The notes beneath the pieces are model-generated. The model worked only from the letters and a program-made list of their open reading frames with translations. It did no database searches and was not told the DNA's origin. A stretch of 64,000 bases of DNA from DASPJQ01 sp035299065 (GTDB lineage Bacteria > Bacteroidota > Bacteroidia > Flavobacteriales_D > UBA2798): contig DATGXI010000129.1 of the NCBI GenBank assembly GCA_035299065.1, positions 1 to 64,000 on the forward strand, in the 5' to 3' direction. Shown piece after piece: positions 43,977 to 53,494 of this stretch. Position numbers and translations under genes: made by a program. Position 1 is the first letter of the stretch; every line of letters starts with the position of its first letter.

Positions 43977-46055
43977 ATGAGAATTTTTCTTTTAATCACA
44001 GCAATGCTTTTGGGCATGGTTACACACGCGCAGCAACACGACACTTCGCTTGTGAACAATGTTATTGCCGGTTTAATGCAATTCTGGAATTCCTATACAC
44101 CTACACGTTTTGTTCAAAATGATTCTACCGGTATTCGTGACGTTCGCAAATTTTTAAACGAACCCGCTTTCATTGCAAGTTCAGGATCAAAAAATTTAGA
44201 TGGAATAATTGAAGAAAATAATTTGCGTGCACAAATACTGCGTAAAGACTGGGGTTTAAAATTTACAACCGGTTATCTCGAAAATTTTAATCCCGCTTTT
44301 AATGACGATGACAATTTGCTTTATAACCGCAGGTTGCAGGCTGGTGTGAACTGGGATATTTTAAATTCGGGTTTTATTGAAAACCGCACGCTGGCAAAGG
44401 TAGAGGAAATGGAAAACCTGATCCTTCAAAGCAGTTTATTGCACGGCAACCGCACCGAGGACCTTACTGTTAAATGGAACCAGGTTATTTATCTTTTTAA
44501 CCTCCAAAAAATTGCCATCCTTGACGAACGTCTTAAACTTATCAGGAAACAAAACGAGGCAGCACAATTGCTGTTTCTTTCACGTTACCTTACCAAAGAA
44601 ATTTATCTTGAAAACGAAAAAAGGCTTGCTGAAATACAAAGCATGCTGAACGTTTACACCGAGTTCAACAAGCAAATTGAATCGCTTGGAATAAAACCAT
44701 CGGCAGAAATTGATTTTCCATTGGTGGATTTAAAATACAATGTGCTGTTTGGCGACCCCTCACATTCGGATGCCACAGTAAACGATTCGCTCATGCACCT
44801 CATTCGCGAAAAAAACATGTTGAAGAACAAGTACATAAACGATTTGAGCGTTGGTACGTTTATGCGCTACAATTATTACAATCTTTTAACCACCAATCCT
44901 GCAACACGTTCATTCATGTCAGCTGGTTTAAACTTATCCATTCCACTCAACTTCAACAATAAACTACGCCAGCAATATGCCGAACAAAAATCGGTAAATG
45001 AGTACAACGCGCTTACTACCCAAACTGAATTGCAAAAAGAAAATATGCTTGACGATGCGTATGAGTACCGTTACAAACTCAAGCAATATGTAGTGTTCTA
45101 CCAGAAGAAATTAGTGTTCAACGAATTGCTTCGCAAAGAAAACGCACGTAAAAGCATTGACCCGGTAAGCTTTAATCCGTATAAGGTTATTTCATTGCAG
45201 GACGATATACTTGCCATTGACGTTGAATTGACCGAACTGAAACAAAACATGTACCTCAAATTGTTAAAAATCTATTCACGCAAAAATGACATCAACCAAA
45301 AAAATGCCTTTGAAGCGTTTATACTGCCTGATAAAATTGAATACGTAAATCCAATTAAACGATCGGTTTACGCCTGGAGTTCGGCATTTACCAGCTACGA
45401 CACTGCTTTTCTTGCTGAATATGTAAAATTCCACGACTTCAAATCATTTGCGGTTTCACAGGGCAACGACAAGAATCTTGCACAACAAATAAATACAACC
45501 GTGCGTTCACTCAAGCGCGCGGGAGTTGAAATTGAATTATTAATTGGCGACAACAGCTTTGTAAACAAAAAAATTGAAAATTATATTGGAGGCGTTATTG
45601 ACATCAATGACCTTACATCAGTACACATCGATTATGAACCTCATACCTTAAGCGACTGGGACACTCAAAAAGCCAACTACCTGGCAAATTACATTGCTGT
45701 GCTTAAAAAAACGAAGGAGTACTGCAAGGAAAAATACCTGAAACTAAACATTGACATTCCTTTACATTACGATCCAAAAGCCGTTAACGAAATGATTGAA
45801 ATATGCGACAATGTTTGTTTCATGGCTTATGAAAATGTAAAATCAACCTACATACGCGATAAGGTAGCCCAGTACGAAAATAAAAGTAAAACTTCCATCG
45901 CCTTGCGAACCAATGATTTTACAAGCCGTGCCGCATTGGAAGAAAAAATAAATGAGCTGTCACAACTAACAGGCATTACCAATTTTTACATACATGATTT
46001 AACGCGCTGCATAACCTGGGATGAAAAAGCAGTTGAAGTAGAGGAAAAGAAATGA
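43977..46055 (+). CDS. TolC-like outer membrane protein fused to a GH18-like domain
   Basis: The 692-residue protein has a signal peptide (to THAQ). Residues ~60-450 are rich in long helices with alternating beta segments (LQAGVNWDILNSGFIENRTLAK, FMSAGLNLSIPLNFNNKLRQ in part), the pattern of TolC-family exporters. From ~460 a TIM-barrel-like domain follows with SVHIDYEP (Asp552 and Glu554, like the DxE of GH18) and NVCFMAYEN (like the GH18 strand before the Met-x-Tyr). The next gene overlaps by 4 nt. I infer a periplasmic or outer membrane export channel carrying its own polysaccharide-processing domain. Confidence 0.65.
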   Translation: MRIFLLITAMLLGMVTHAQQHDTSLVNNVIAGLMQFWNSYTPTRFVQNDSTGIRDVRKFLNEPAFIASSGSKNLDGIIEENNLRAQILRKDWGLKFTTGYLENFNPAFNDDDNLLYNRRLQAGVNWDILNSGFIENRTLAKVEEMENLILQSSLLHGNRTEDLTVKWNQVIYLFNLQKIAILDERLKLIRKQNEAAQLLFLSRYLTKEIYLENEKRLAEIQSMLNVYTEFNKQIESLGIKPSAEIDFPLVDLKYNVLFGDPSHSDATVNDSLMHLIREKNMLKNKYINDLSVGTFMRYNYYNLLTTNPATRSFMSAGLNLSIPLNFNNKLRQQYAEQKSVNEYNALTTQTELQKENMLDDAYEYRYKLKQYVVFYQKKLVFNELLRKENARKSIDPVSFNPYKVISLQDDILAIDVELTELKQNMYLKLLKIYSRKNDINQKNAFEAFILPDKIEYVNPIKRSVYAWSSAFTSYDTAFLAEYVKFHDFKSFAVSQGNDKNLAQQINTTVRSLKRAGVEIELLIGDNSFVNKKIENYIGGVIDINDLTSVHIDYEPHTLSDWDTQKANYLANYIAVLKKTKEYCKEKYLKLNIDIPLHYDPKAVNEMIEICDNVCFMAYENVKSTYIRDKVAQYENKSKTSIALRTNDFTSRAALEEKINELSQLTGITNFYIHDLTRCITWDEKAVEVEEKK

Positions 46056-47188
46056 AAACCATAAATTTTAAACGTACTGATTCGGCTTTGCGCATTTGGG
46101 ACGATGATCCAAAAGCTAAAAAGCAAATTAACTGGGACCGGATTATTTACATAATCCTTTTACTTATTATTTTATTTTTTGGAGGCCGCTACCTGATCAA
46201 CCGTTTCCTGTACGTAAACGCAACAGGACACATCCTGTTTGAAAAACGAAACATACGCAACGTTGACGATTCCCAGTTAATTCAATTTTTTGTGGCCGAA
46301 GGTGACTCGGTTCAGGCTGGCGACACCCTTTTTAGCTTTATTTCTGACGATGACAACGGCCGTGATGGTGGCGGTGGTGGTGGCGCATTCAGTAATTCAA
46401 CACCCGTAAACGTAGCCGTTTCGCAAGGTGGTGGTGGAAACGATGACTGGAAGATCAAAGAAATTTATAACCTGAAAAAAACAATATCCAGTAACCGCAT
46501 TCGCATTGCCGAAAATCAAAAATTACTGGACATGTACATTGCTCAAAAAAAACGCATAAAAGAACAGGTTATTCTTGATCTCACCCCGCGTTCAAAACTG
46601 GACGACCTGGATGAAAGCATTAAACAAACTGATTTCGAAATTCAACGCCTGAAATCAGAAACAGCAGAAGCCGCTGCCTTCATCAACACACTTAACAACA
46701 TGAATAAACCGGAAGAAGTTAAAAATGTAACGAAAATCAGCAACAACAACAAAACACGCGCAATAGGCGGTTCAAGTGGCGGTGGTGGTGATGAGCCTGA
46801 TTACAGGCGTTATTATTTATCACCCATTGATGGCACCATTACCAAAATAAATTTCCAGGGAATGGAAGTTGCACTGAAGTCTGAGATCATTATGTCCATT
46901 CACAAACCTGAAAATATTTATGTAAAAGGTTTCTTTGACCAGAGTGATATTGGAAACGTAGCCATTGGTGACGAAGTGCATGTGCAATTTCCCGATGGCA
47001 GCAATAGCCTTGGCCGCATAAAACGTTTTTACTATGCTACCAACGCTATTCCTGAGGAGTTCCAGAAAAAATACGAACCCATTACCCGCACATTGCTGGC
47101 CGATGTTGTTCCCATCAACAATGAAGAATTAAAAAAGTGGCGGACATTTTACCGCATGAGTGTCAAAATTTACAAATACAAATTCTGA
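46052..47188 (+). CDS. HlyD-like membrane fusion protein
   Basis: The 378-residue protein has one N-terminal transmembrane helix (~30-50), a biotinyl/lipoyl-like half (FVAEGDSVQAGDTLFSF), a Gly-rich loop (~100-130), a helical hairpin (~140-220), a second Gly-rich loop and the second lipoyl half (YLSPIDGTITKINFQGMEV), then a barrel domain (VKGFFDQSDIGNVAIGDEV). This is the build of periplasmic adaptors such as HlyD and Alg44. It would link the inner membrane synthase to the TolC-like protein encoded upstream. Confidence 0.82.
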   Translation: MKTINFKRTDSALRIWDDDPKAKKQINWDRIIYIILLLIILFFGGRYLINRFLYVNATGHILFEKRNIRNVDDSQLIQFFVAEGDSVQAGDTLFSFISDDDNGRDGGGGGGAFSNSTPVNVAVSQGGGGNDDWKIKEIYNLKKTISSNRIRIAENQKLLDMYIAQKKRIKEQVILDLTPRSKLDDLDESIKQTDFEIQRLKSETAEAAAFINTLNNMNKPEEVKNVTKISNNNKTRAIGGSSGGGGDEPDYRRYYLSPIDGTITKINFQGMEVALKSEIIMSIHKPENIYVKGFFDQSDIGNVAIGDEVHVQFPDGSNSLGRIKRFYYATNAIPEEFQKKYEPITRTLLADVVPINNEELKKWRTFYRMSVKIYKYKF

Positions 47189-47189
47189 A

Positions 47190-48617
47190 ATGGAAGGTAC
47201 TGCCGATAAAGTAGCGCTTGAAGATGATTTTCTTTTACGCGCAGGTAATTTTAACCTGTACGTGTGCTTGCATGGTAAACCACTGGAACTTGAAAAAGCC
47301 ATTATTTACGATGCCATTGTTATTGAAGCGGGCGATCAACCCCATACGCTTAACCTTGTGCGTAAAGTACGCAGTCACTTGAATCCTGAATGCTATTTAA
47401 AACCAATTTTTCTTTACAAAGGTTCCGATAACCGTGATGCGCTAATACACAACCTCACCGATGGTGTGATTTTTTCACTTGACCAAACAAGTTTTTTAAT
47501 ACCCGTAATTGAAAAAATTTACCTGCGCATTGCCGACCTTACCTACACCACTTCCATTTCGTTTGAAGCGCAAATGATTGATAAGTGTTTAAACCTGCTG
47601 TACACACGCCAGAAAATGGACTTTCCCGCAATCATGTACGTGGGTTCATCCATTGGTTATTCTTTTCCTGAACTTTCCGTAAATTTTCATTTACGCGATG
47701 AGTGGCAGGTATTGGATATTTTGAACATTATGGAAGCCGAAGGCATTGTTCAGGGTGACTATACCGACCGTATTTACCAATGCAACCAGTGCAGCAGCGG
47801 GTACCTAATTTACCGCGAAGTTTGTCCAACCTGTAATTCAACCAACTGTTCAAGCGAAGATTTGGTTCACCATTATCCTTGCGCATTTATTGGTCCTATT
47901 TCCGATTTTAAAAATGAGCTGGACTCAACCTTGCATTGCCCCAAGTGTAATAAAAACCTAAAGCATATTGGGGTTGATTATGACAAACCATCAATTATTT
48001 ATACCTGCAAAAACTGCAGCGGTAAATTCCAGGACATAAATGTAAAAGCCAAGTGTGTTTTGTGTTTGAACGATAACGAAATTGAGAAACTGGTTACCAA
48101 AGAGATCAAAAATTATCGCCTGACCAAAAAAGGAGAAACTGCTGCAACAACCGGTTACGTTTCAACTGCCAAAGACATTGAGGAGTTTATTGGCACCATT
48201 AAGATTGACACATTCCGTACCATGGTAAAATATGAAGTGGAACGTTTGAAGCAAAATGACTATAACTCTAACCTTGCCTGTATTTATTTAAAAAATGCGG
48301 GCGGGCTGTATTCCATGATTGGCGCCAATTCACAGCGCGCGCTTTTAAAAGACCTTGTTGACGTGGTAAGGCGTAACTTACGTTCATCAGATTTGATCTC
48401 GTTTATGAATGCCAATTCGTTGCTCATTCAAATGAACGAAATTCCTGTAAAAATTGCCGAACACGTATTGGCCGAGATTTGCGACATCATGAAACGGTTG
48501 ATCAGTAAAAATTTCAAAAATTACGAGACCGATATCCGTTACAAAGTTGTTCCCATTACTACGCGTTTGTCGCATGAATTACAAATACAGCAATTAACCA
48601 ACGAATTCCAGGCCTAA
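47190..48617 (+). CDS. TackOD1-like zinc-ribbon protein with degenerate GGDEF domain
   Basis: I start at ATG 47190, 1 nt after the previous stop; an ATG at 47160 is possible. The ~475-residue protein has an N-terminal alpha/beta region (to ~180), then a cysteine-rich part with CNQCSSG, CPTCNSTNC, CPKCNKNL, CKNCSGK and CVLCLND, plus SEDLVHHYPCAFIGP and HIGVDYDKP. This matches my memory of the TackOD1 output domain. A GGDEF-like domain closes the protein: RSSD (398-401) sits where the inhibitory RxxD site belongs, five residues before NANSL (407-411) in place of GGDEF. It is predicted catalytically dead and possibly c-di-GMP binding. Confidence 0.65.
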   Translation: MEGTADKVALEDDFLLRAGNFNLYVCLHGKPLELEKAIIYDAIVIEAGDQPHTLNLVRKVRSHLNPECYLKPIFLYKGSDNRDALIHNLTDGVIFSLDQTSFLIPVIEKIYLRIADLTYTTSISFEAQMIDKCLNLLYTRQKMDFPAIMYVGSSIGYSFPELSVNFHLRDEWQVLDILNIMEAEGIVQGDYTDRIYQCNQCSSGYLIYREVCPTCNSTNCSSEDLVHHYPCAFIGPISDFKNELDSTLHCPKCNKNLKHIGVDYDKPSIIYTCKNCSGKFQDINVKAKCVLCLNDNEIEKLVTKEIKNYRLTKKGETAATTGYVSTAKDIEEFIGTIKIDTFRTMVKYEVERLKQNDYNSNLACIYLKNAGGLYSMIGANSQRALLKDLVDVVRRNLRSSDLISFMNANSLLIQMNEIPVKIAEHVLAEICDIMKRLISKNFKNYETDIRYKVVPITTRLSHELQIQQLTNEFQA

Positions 48618-49924
48618 TGTTTGACTTTGATGATTTCTACTCGTACATTACTTCGGTAGGCGCATGGAAACTCATCCGCATTTTTTGGTTTTACCTGCTA
48701 TTTGAATTCTTCCGGTATATTTTTATTGAAGCTGTAACCATTATACTGTGGAAAATAAAAAAACGCATCAACAGGCGCAGGCTTGCGCATGCACGCAGAA
48801 GTTTCCTGAAGGAAAACCCTAAAGTTTCCATTATTGTACCTGGTAAAAACGAAGGCAAACACATTTACAAGCTGGCCGTTTCGCTTAAGGAGCAAACCTA
48901 TAAAAATTATGAGATTATTATTATTGACGATGGGTCAGATGATCTTACGCCTGAAATTTGTAAAAACCTGCAAAAAAACGGGTTCATTAATTTATTTTTA
49001 CGGAATGACGTAAGGGGTGGCAAAGCATCGGCAGCCAACTTAGCCCTGCGTTTTGCAACCGGCAAATACATTGTTCATTTGGACGCTGACTGTTCATATG
49101 ACCGCGATGCCATTGAAAAAATAATTACACCGTTCTATTACGACAAGGAAATTGGGGCCATTGGCGGCAATGTAATGGTGCGCAATTACGATGAAAGTTT
49201 AATTACCACATTACAGGCTATTGAATACCTTGACGCCATTTCCATTGGGCGTATTGTAAGCAGCGAACTTGGTATTTACCGTGTAATTTCAGGTGCGTTT
49301 GGCGCATTCAGGCGTGACGTGATGGACCGCCTTGGCGGCTGGGACATAGGGCCCGGTTTGGATGGTGACATCACCGTAAAAATACGCAAGCTCGGTTATA
49401 AAATACATTTTGAACCATCGGCCATTTGCTTAACCAATGCACCCGACACACCACGCAAATTAATTAAACAACGTTTGCGCTGGGACAAATCACTGGTGCG
49501 TTTCAGGCTACGCAAGCACCGCGATATTTTTTATCCAACCCGTTCATTCAACTGGCCCAATTTTATTTCGTTTACCGAAAACATAACCTATAACCTTATT
49601 TTAAATGTTACCTGGTTTGTTTACATTGTTGACATGATCCTGAATTATCCCTCTGAACTGGAATACATCGTGATCATGAATTTTATTTTGTATACCGTAA
49701 GCAATTATTTCAAGTTTTTATTTTTTAGTCCGTTCAGGGAAAGGCAGCAGGCACCCGTCCATTACTTCCTGGTATACTTGCCCCTCATGGTATTTTATTT
49801 CGGTTATTTTTTACGCATTGTGCGCACCGTAGCCTACTTCCAGGAATTTGTGTTCAAAGCATCGTATAACGATCCGTGGAATCCGCAAAAGAGCTCAAGA
49901 CATGCGAAAGCGCTTAAATTGTAG
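48617..49924 (+). CDS. Processive family 2 glycosyltransferase (exopolysaccharide synthase type)
   Basis: The 435-residue protein overlaps the previous stop by 1 nt. It has N-terminal membrane segments (~15-50), a GT2 domain (VSIIVPGKNEGKHIYKLA, IIIIDDGSDD, DAD at 156-158 in HLDADCS, GPGLDGDI, QRLRW at 285-289) and two or more C-terminal membrane helices. The QxxRW motif marks processive synthases such as PgaC, cellulose synthase and hyaluronan synthase. It should polymerise and translocate a beta-linked sugar chain across the inner membrane. The sugar cannot be read from sequence. Confidence 0.88.
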   Translation: MFDFDDFYSYITSVGAWKLIRIFWFYLLFEFFRYIFIEAVTIILWKIKKRINRRRLAHARRSFLKENPKVSIIVPGKNEGKHIYKLAVSLKEQTYKNYEIIIIDDGSDDLTPEICKNLQKNGFINLFLRNDVRGGKASAANLALRFATGKYIVHLDADCSYDRDAIEKIITPFYYDKEIGAIGGNVMVRNYDESLITTLQAIEYLDAISIGRIVSSELGIYRVISGAFGAFRRDVMDRLGGWDIGPGLDGDITVKIRKLGYKIHFEPSAICLTNAPDTPRKLIKQRLRWDKSLVRFRLRKHRDIFYPTRSFNWPNFISFTENITYNLILNVTWFVYIVDMILNYPSELEYIVIMNFILYTVSNYFKFLFFSPFRERQQAPVHYFLVYLPLMVFYFGYFLRIVRTVAYFQEFVFKASYNDPWNPQKSSRHAKALKL

Positions 49925-50116
49925 TTGTAAGTGACCTGTTGGAACGGCTGTAATTTGAAAAATCGTTCATTGTGTTGAAAATTAATGCTTTATTCAGGCA
50001 TATTTAGGCAGTCTATTTTTGAGTTACGTGAAGAATATGCTTAATATTGATGCTAACAACAGCCCACCTAATAAAGCATCCTGTAAAAAACTATAACTTC
50101 AGCTAATTCTATAACC

Positions 50117-51238
50117 ATGAAATGCGTTTTGTATATTGTTTTGTTTTTCTTTTCCTGGTTTTGTGCAAAAACACAAATAAAAGGATTTCCAAAACGGTAT
50201 ATCAACAACCTGTTCAATGACACCACATCAACATCTAAACCTCAGTTCATTTATTATCCCGTTCTTGCTTATGCGCCTGAAACCAGCTTTGAAATCGGGT
50301 TAAGTGGTTTACACGTACACTATGCCAAAAACGATACCACCAACAGGTTATCGGAAATGAATGCATTCGTTTTTTTCACGTTTGCCAAACAGTACGGTGG
50401 TTTTTTTGAACACGCCTTGTATAGTGATAAAAACAAATGGTTCTTCCTCGGAAAAATGAAATTCCAAAGCTTTCCATTGTCTTACTTTGGAATTGGAACA
50501 AACACAACTCAAAAAATAGCGCGTGTTGATGCATTCCAGATTCAGCTAAAAGAAAGAATACTGCATAAAATTGCACACGATTTTTATGGTGGTTTGGAAT
50601 TTGATTTTCATAGCCTGAGCAACGTATCATTCCACGAGGTCAGATCTTCCGATTTTATTCCCCCACCGGGCAGTCACGGATCTAACAATATAGGCCTTGG
50701 TTTTGGATTATTACACGACAACCGTCACAATGTGCTAAATGTTCGAAAAGGATTTTTTGCTGAAACTGCATTGTTGCATTACAGCACCCATTTTGGCAGC
50801 GATTTTGAATTTACAACCATAATAACTGATTGGCGCTTATTTCGTCCTGTAAGAAAACGAAATGTACTGGCGTTTCAATTTTTAGGACAGGTCACCTTAG
50901 GGCATCCGCCTTTCAACCAAATGGCTTTAATGGGAGGCGAAACCATCATGCGTGGCTATTATACCGGTCGCTATCGCGATAAAAATTTAGCTGCTTTTCA
51001 AATTGAATACCGCATGCTTCCTTTCTCGTTTGTTAAACGACTGGGGGCAACCCTATTTGCCGGCACTGCCACCGTTTCAAACGAAATAGGCAATTTTCAA
51101 AGTAAAAACCTTGTTTTAGCTGGCGGGGCTGGTTTGCGTTTTTTGCTGTTTCCTAAAAAGGATGTTTGGACACGGGTAGATTTAGGATTAACAAAAGAAG
51201 GTCATGGAATTTACATTTACGTTGGCGAAGCTTTTTAA
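50117..51238 (+). CDS. Omp85/BamA-type outer membrane barrel protein without POTRA domains
   Basis: The 373-residue protein has a signal peptide (to AKTQ) and a 16-strand-like barrel with Omp85 marks: LGFGLLHDNRHNVLNVRKGFF and the lid-region signature MGGETIMRGYYTGRYRDKN (the RGY lock). There are no POTRA repeats before it, so it is unlikely to be BamA itself. It lies 192 bp after the glycosyltransferase, on the same strand, and could aid secretion of the polymer or of a protein. Confidence 0.78.
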   Translation: MKCVLYIVLFFFSWFCAKTQIKGFPKRYINNLFNDTTSTSKPQFIYYPVLAYAPETSFEIGLSGLHVHYAKNDTTNRLSEMNAFVFFTFAKQYGGFFEHALYSDKNKWFFLGKMKFQSFPLSYFGIGTNTTQKIARVDAFQIQLKERILHKIAHDFYGGLEFDFHSLSNVSFHEVRSSDFIPPPGSHGSNNIGLGFGLLHDNRHNVLNVRKGFFAETALLHYSTHFGSDFEFTTIITDWRLFRPVRKRNVLAFQFLGQVTLGHPPFNQMALMGGETIMRGYYTGRYRDKNLAAFQIEYRMLPFSFVKRLGATLFAGTATVSNEIGNFQSKNLVLAGGAGLRFLLFPKKDVWTRVDLGLTKEGHGIYIYVGEAF

Positions 51239-51318
51239 CAAAGAGTGAATCTTGATCGATTAACCAAACCAGGTTGTGGTCTTTTTTTAGATATTTAATT
51301 TCAATTCGCGCTAGAATT

Positions 51319-53373
51319 CTACCTTCCACTCACCACCAATTTCTTGGTCACCGAAAAATCTTTGCCGGCAACCTTCACAAAATACATTCCATCACTGTCA
51401 GCAAGGTTTGAAAGGTCAATGCGTTTAAAACCGTGTTCCATGAAACCTGAATAAATACACTTGCCTGAAATATCGGTTATGGAAATACCAACATTTGGTT
51501 CAATCCGGTCACACAATATGCTTATTAAACCATTGGTTGGATTCGGGTAAATATTGAACATGATTTCCTTTTCAAGGGAATTGGCAGATGTTACCAACTG
51601 CGTACGGTAATACAAATCCTGGGTTGATGAATATACCTGGTGAGCAAAGGCCAGCTCAGTTCCGTTGTAATCAAAAAAGCGAACCGTATCCAAATTGGCT
51701 TTGTCAATAATGAACGATTGCTCGTAGCTCAGTTTATTATTATCCATATGCACGTACAAGGTATCGTTGCTTAATTCAGTATGGTATTGCAATGAGTCGC
51801 GTTGGCGCCAAAAATCACCGTAATCTTCAAAACGCACAATGGCCATGTTTGGCGGCAGGCTGTCCAGTAAATGCTGAAACGCTTCCATTTTAAACAACCG
51901 GTTGGGATGAATCAACAATGTTACAGGTGCATTGTTGGCGCTATATTTGGCTATGTCCTGTATCCATATGTTTACTTTTAATAAATGGTTGGTATCAGCA
52001 ATAGGGTTGTCCTTAAACACGTCTGAAATGGTCATGGGAATTTCCAATACTGAACTGGGCTGGCTTGAAAACGCTCGGGTTTCGTATATGTAATGCGGAA
52101 ATGCGGTCATTACATCGTTTGCTGACTGGGTTGAATTAAAATCATATCCCACGGTTTGCAAACCCAATCCCAACGAATCAGGAAAACACAAATGTCCTGC
52201 CCTGAAACTTCGCACAGTTACGCCATGATCGTTTTCAAGTATTTTCTTTGACACTTCCACTTCACCTAAAACCGATCCGCCTGTGGTATTTCCCCAAAAA
52301 TAAGCAGGACTATACGTTGCCATGGTGTTGCCAACTGTGCCAAAATGAAATAAGCTGTCATCGGCAAAATCGGGAAAATGCCCTACTGAGTGCGATGCCA
52401 GTACATGACCATTTATTAGCAACGAATCAAATTTAACATCGTGCCCGGGAAAATAATCTGACATCCAGTGGTCATGCATGTAACGCGTAGTAACGTTGTA
52501 ATGCGCACTGATTCCCAATGAATTTTCGTACGTTGAAAAAATATGCATGGTGTCAATTGACGAGCGGCTGTCAACATCATGCGTAATCAATAAAGCTGAA
52601 ACAGCGTTGCCGGGAACGGTGTACGAATACACGCTATTGGGAATATGGTTACGTATAATGTTTCGTATAACAAACATAAACACATCGGCACTTACTTCAA
52701 ACCCGTTTGAATACACGCGTTGCGCTTCAAGGTCCATATTTAACTGGTTGCGTAAAATTATGTCCCTGAAATCGGGGCCAAACAAATACGTTTTACCTGA
52801 ACCGTAATTATTCATAACAATGGCTGTGCGCCCGTCTTCATAATGGGCCATTTGCTGGCCGGTTGTAAGAAAATAAGCACGTGTAAAAAAATTCACCTGG
52901 TTGCTGTCGCCAATGGAAACAACCGCTTCAAGTGAATCGTTCACCAGGCTAAAATACTGGGGCAGGCCGGTTGTGTCCCAGTAAACCGTGGTAAGGCCAT
53001 TATCCGAATCAGATGAGTCGACCCCGAACATATTAAACAATGCGGTGTCTCTGAGTGATGATGTAATTATAACGCCACCGGCACTTACGTAATTTTGAAG
53101 TTGGGTTCGTTGTGCTGTATTTAATGCCGTATCGGTAATACGCGAGGCCGTAACTACAACCGGGTAATTTATAGCCGTGTCAATAAATGAAGTGGTGTCA
53201 AACGGAATACCTGTCAGGGTTAACATATTTACCGTTGCCTGCATCCTTGAATTGTTTGTTTCAAGGTTATAGGTGTTCATGTTGAGAACAGCCACCTTGC
53301 GCTCTGATTGTGCAAAAGTAGCCATGGCAGCCAGGATAAAAAGCGAGGTCAAAGAAAAGCGTGTGAAGGCCAT
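51319..53373 (-). CDS. T9SS-sorted protein with NodB-like polysaccharide deacetylase domain
   Basis: The 684-residue protein has a signal peptide (to TFAQ), an N-terminal alpha/beta domain (~25-230; amidotransferase-like YVSAGGVIITSS), then CE4/NodB-like motifs: ITHDVD (~264-269, catalytic Asp and metal ligand), SHSVGH (~327-332, two His ligands) and SFRAGHL. It ends with a T9SS type A sorting domain (NIYPNPTNG near 605, YFVKVAG, TKKLVV). It should be secreted to the surface and deacetylate a polysaccharide. It converges with the Omp85 gene, close to the exopolysaccharide-like operon. Confidence 0.78.
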   Translation of the reverse strand: MAFTRFSLTSLFILAAMATFAQSERKVAVLNMNTYNLETNNSRMQATVNMLTLTGIPFDTTSFIDTAINYPVVVTASRITDTALNTAQRTQLQNYVSAGGVIITSSLRDTALFNMFGVDSSDSDNGLTTVYWDTTGLPQYFSLVNDSLEAVVSIGDSNQVNFFTRAYFLTTGQQMAHYEDGRTAIVMNNYGSGKTYLFGPDFRDIILRNQLNMDLEAQRVYSNGFEVSADVFMFVIRNIIRNHIPNSVYSYTVPGNAVSALLITHDVDSRSSIDTMHIFSTYENSLGISAHYNVTTRYMHDHWMSDYFPGHDVKFDSLLINGHVLASHSVGHFPDFADDSLFHFGTVGNTMATYSPAYFWGNTTGGSVLGEVEVSKKILENDHGVTVRSFRAGHLCFPDSLGLGLQTVGYDFNSTQSANDVMTAFPHYIYETRAFSSQPSSVLEIPMTISDVFKDNPIADTNHLLKVNIWIQDIAKYSANNAPVTLLIHPNRLFKMEAFQHLLDSLPPNMAIVRFEDYGDFWRQRDSLQYHTELSNDTLYVHMDNNKLSYEQSFIIDKANLDTVRFFDYNGTELAFAHQVYSSTQDLYYRTQLVTSANSLEKEIMFNIYPNPTNGLISILCDRIEPNVGISITDISGKCIYSGFMEHGFKRIDLSNLADSDGMYFVKVAGKDFSVTKKLVVSGR

Positions 53374-53494
53374 AAAGCTAAATTAAGACAATTTTGTCAA
53401 CCTGCAAATGACCAATAGAGCGTATTTAAGCTAAAAACAGGTAATTGGCCATGTTAATAGGTTAAAATCTCTGCCCTGGGCTCAATTTATCACC

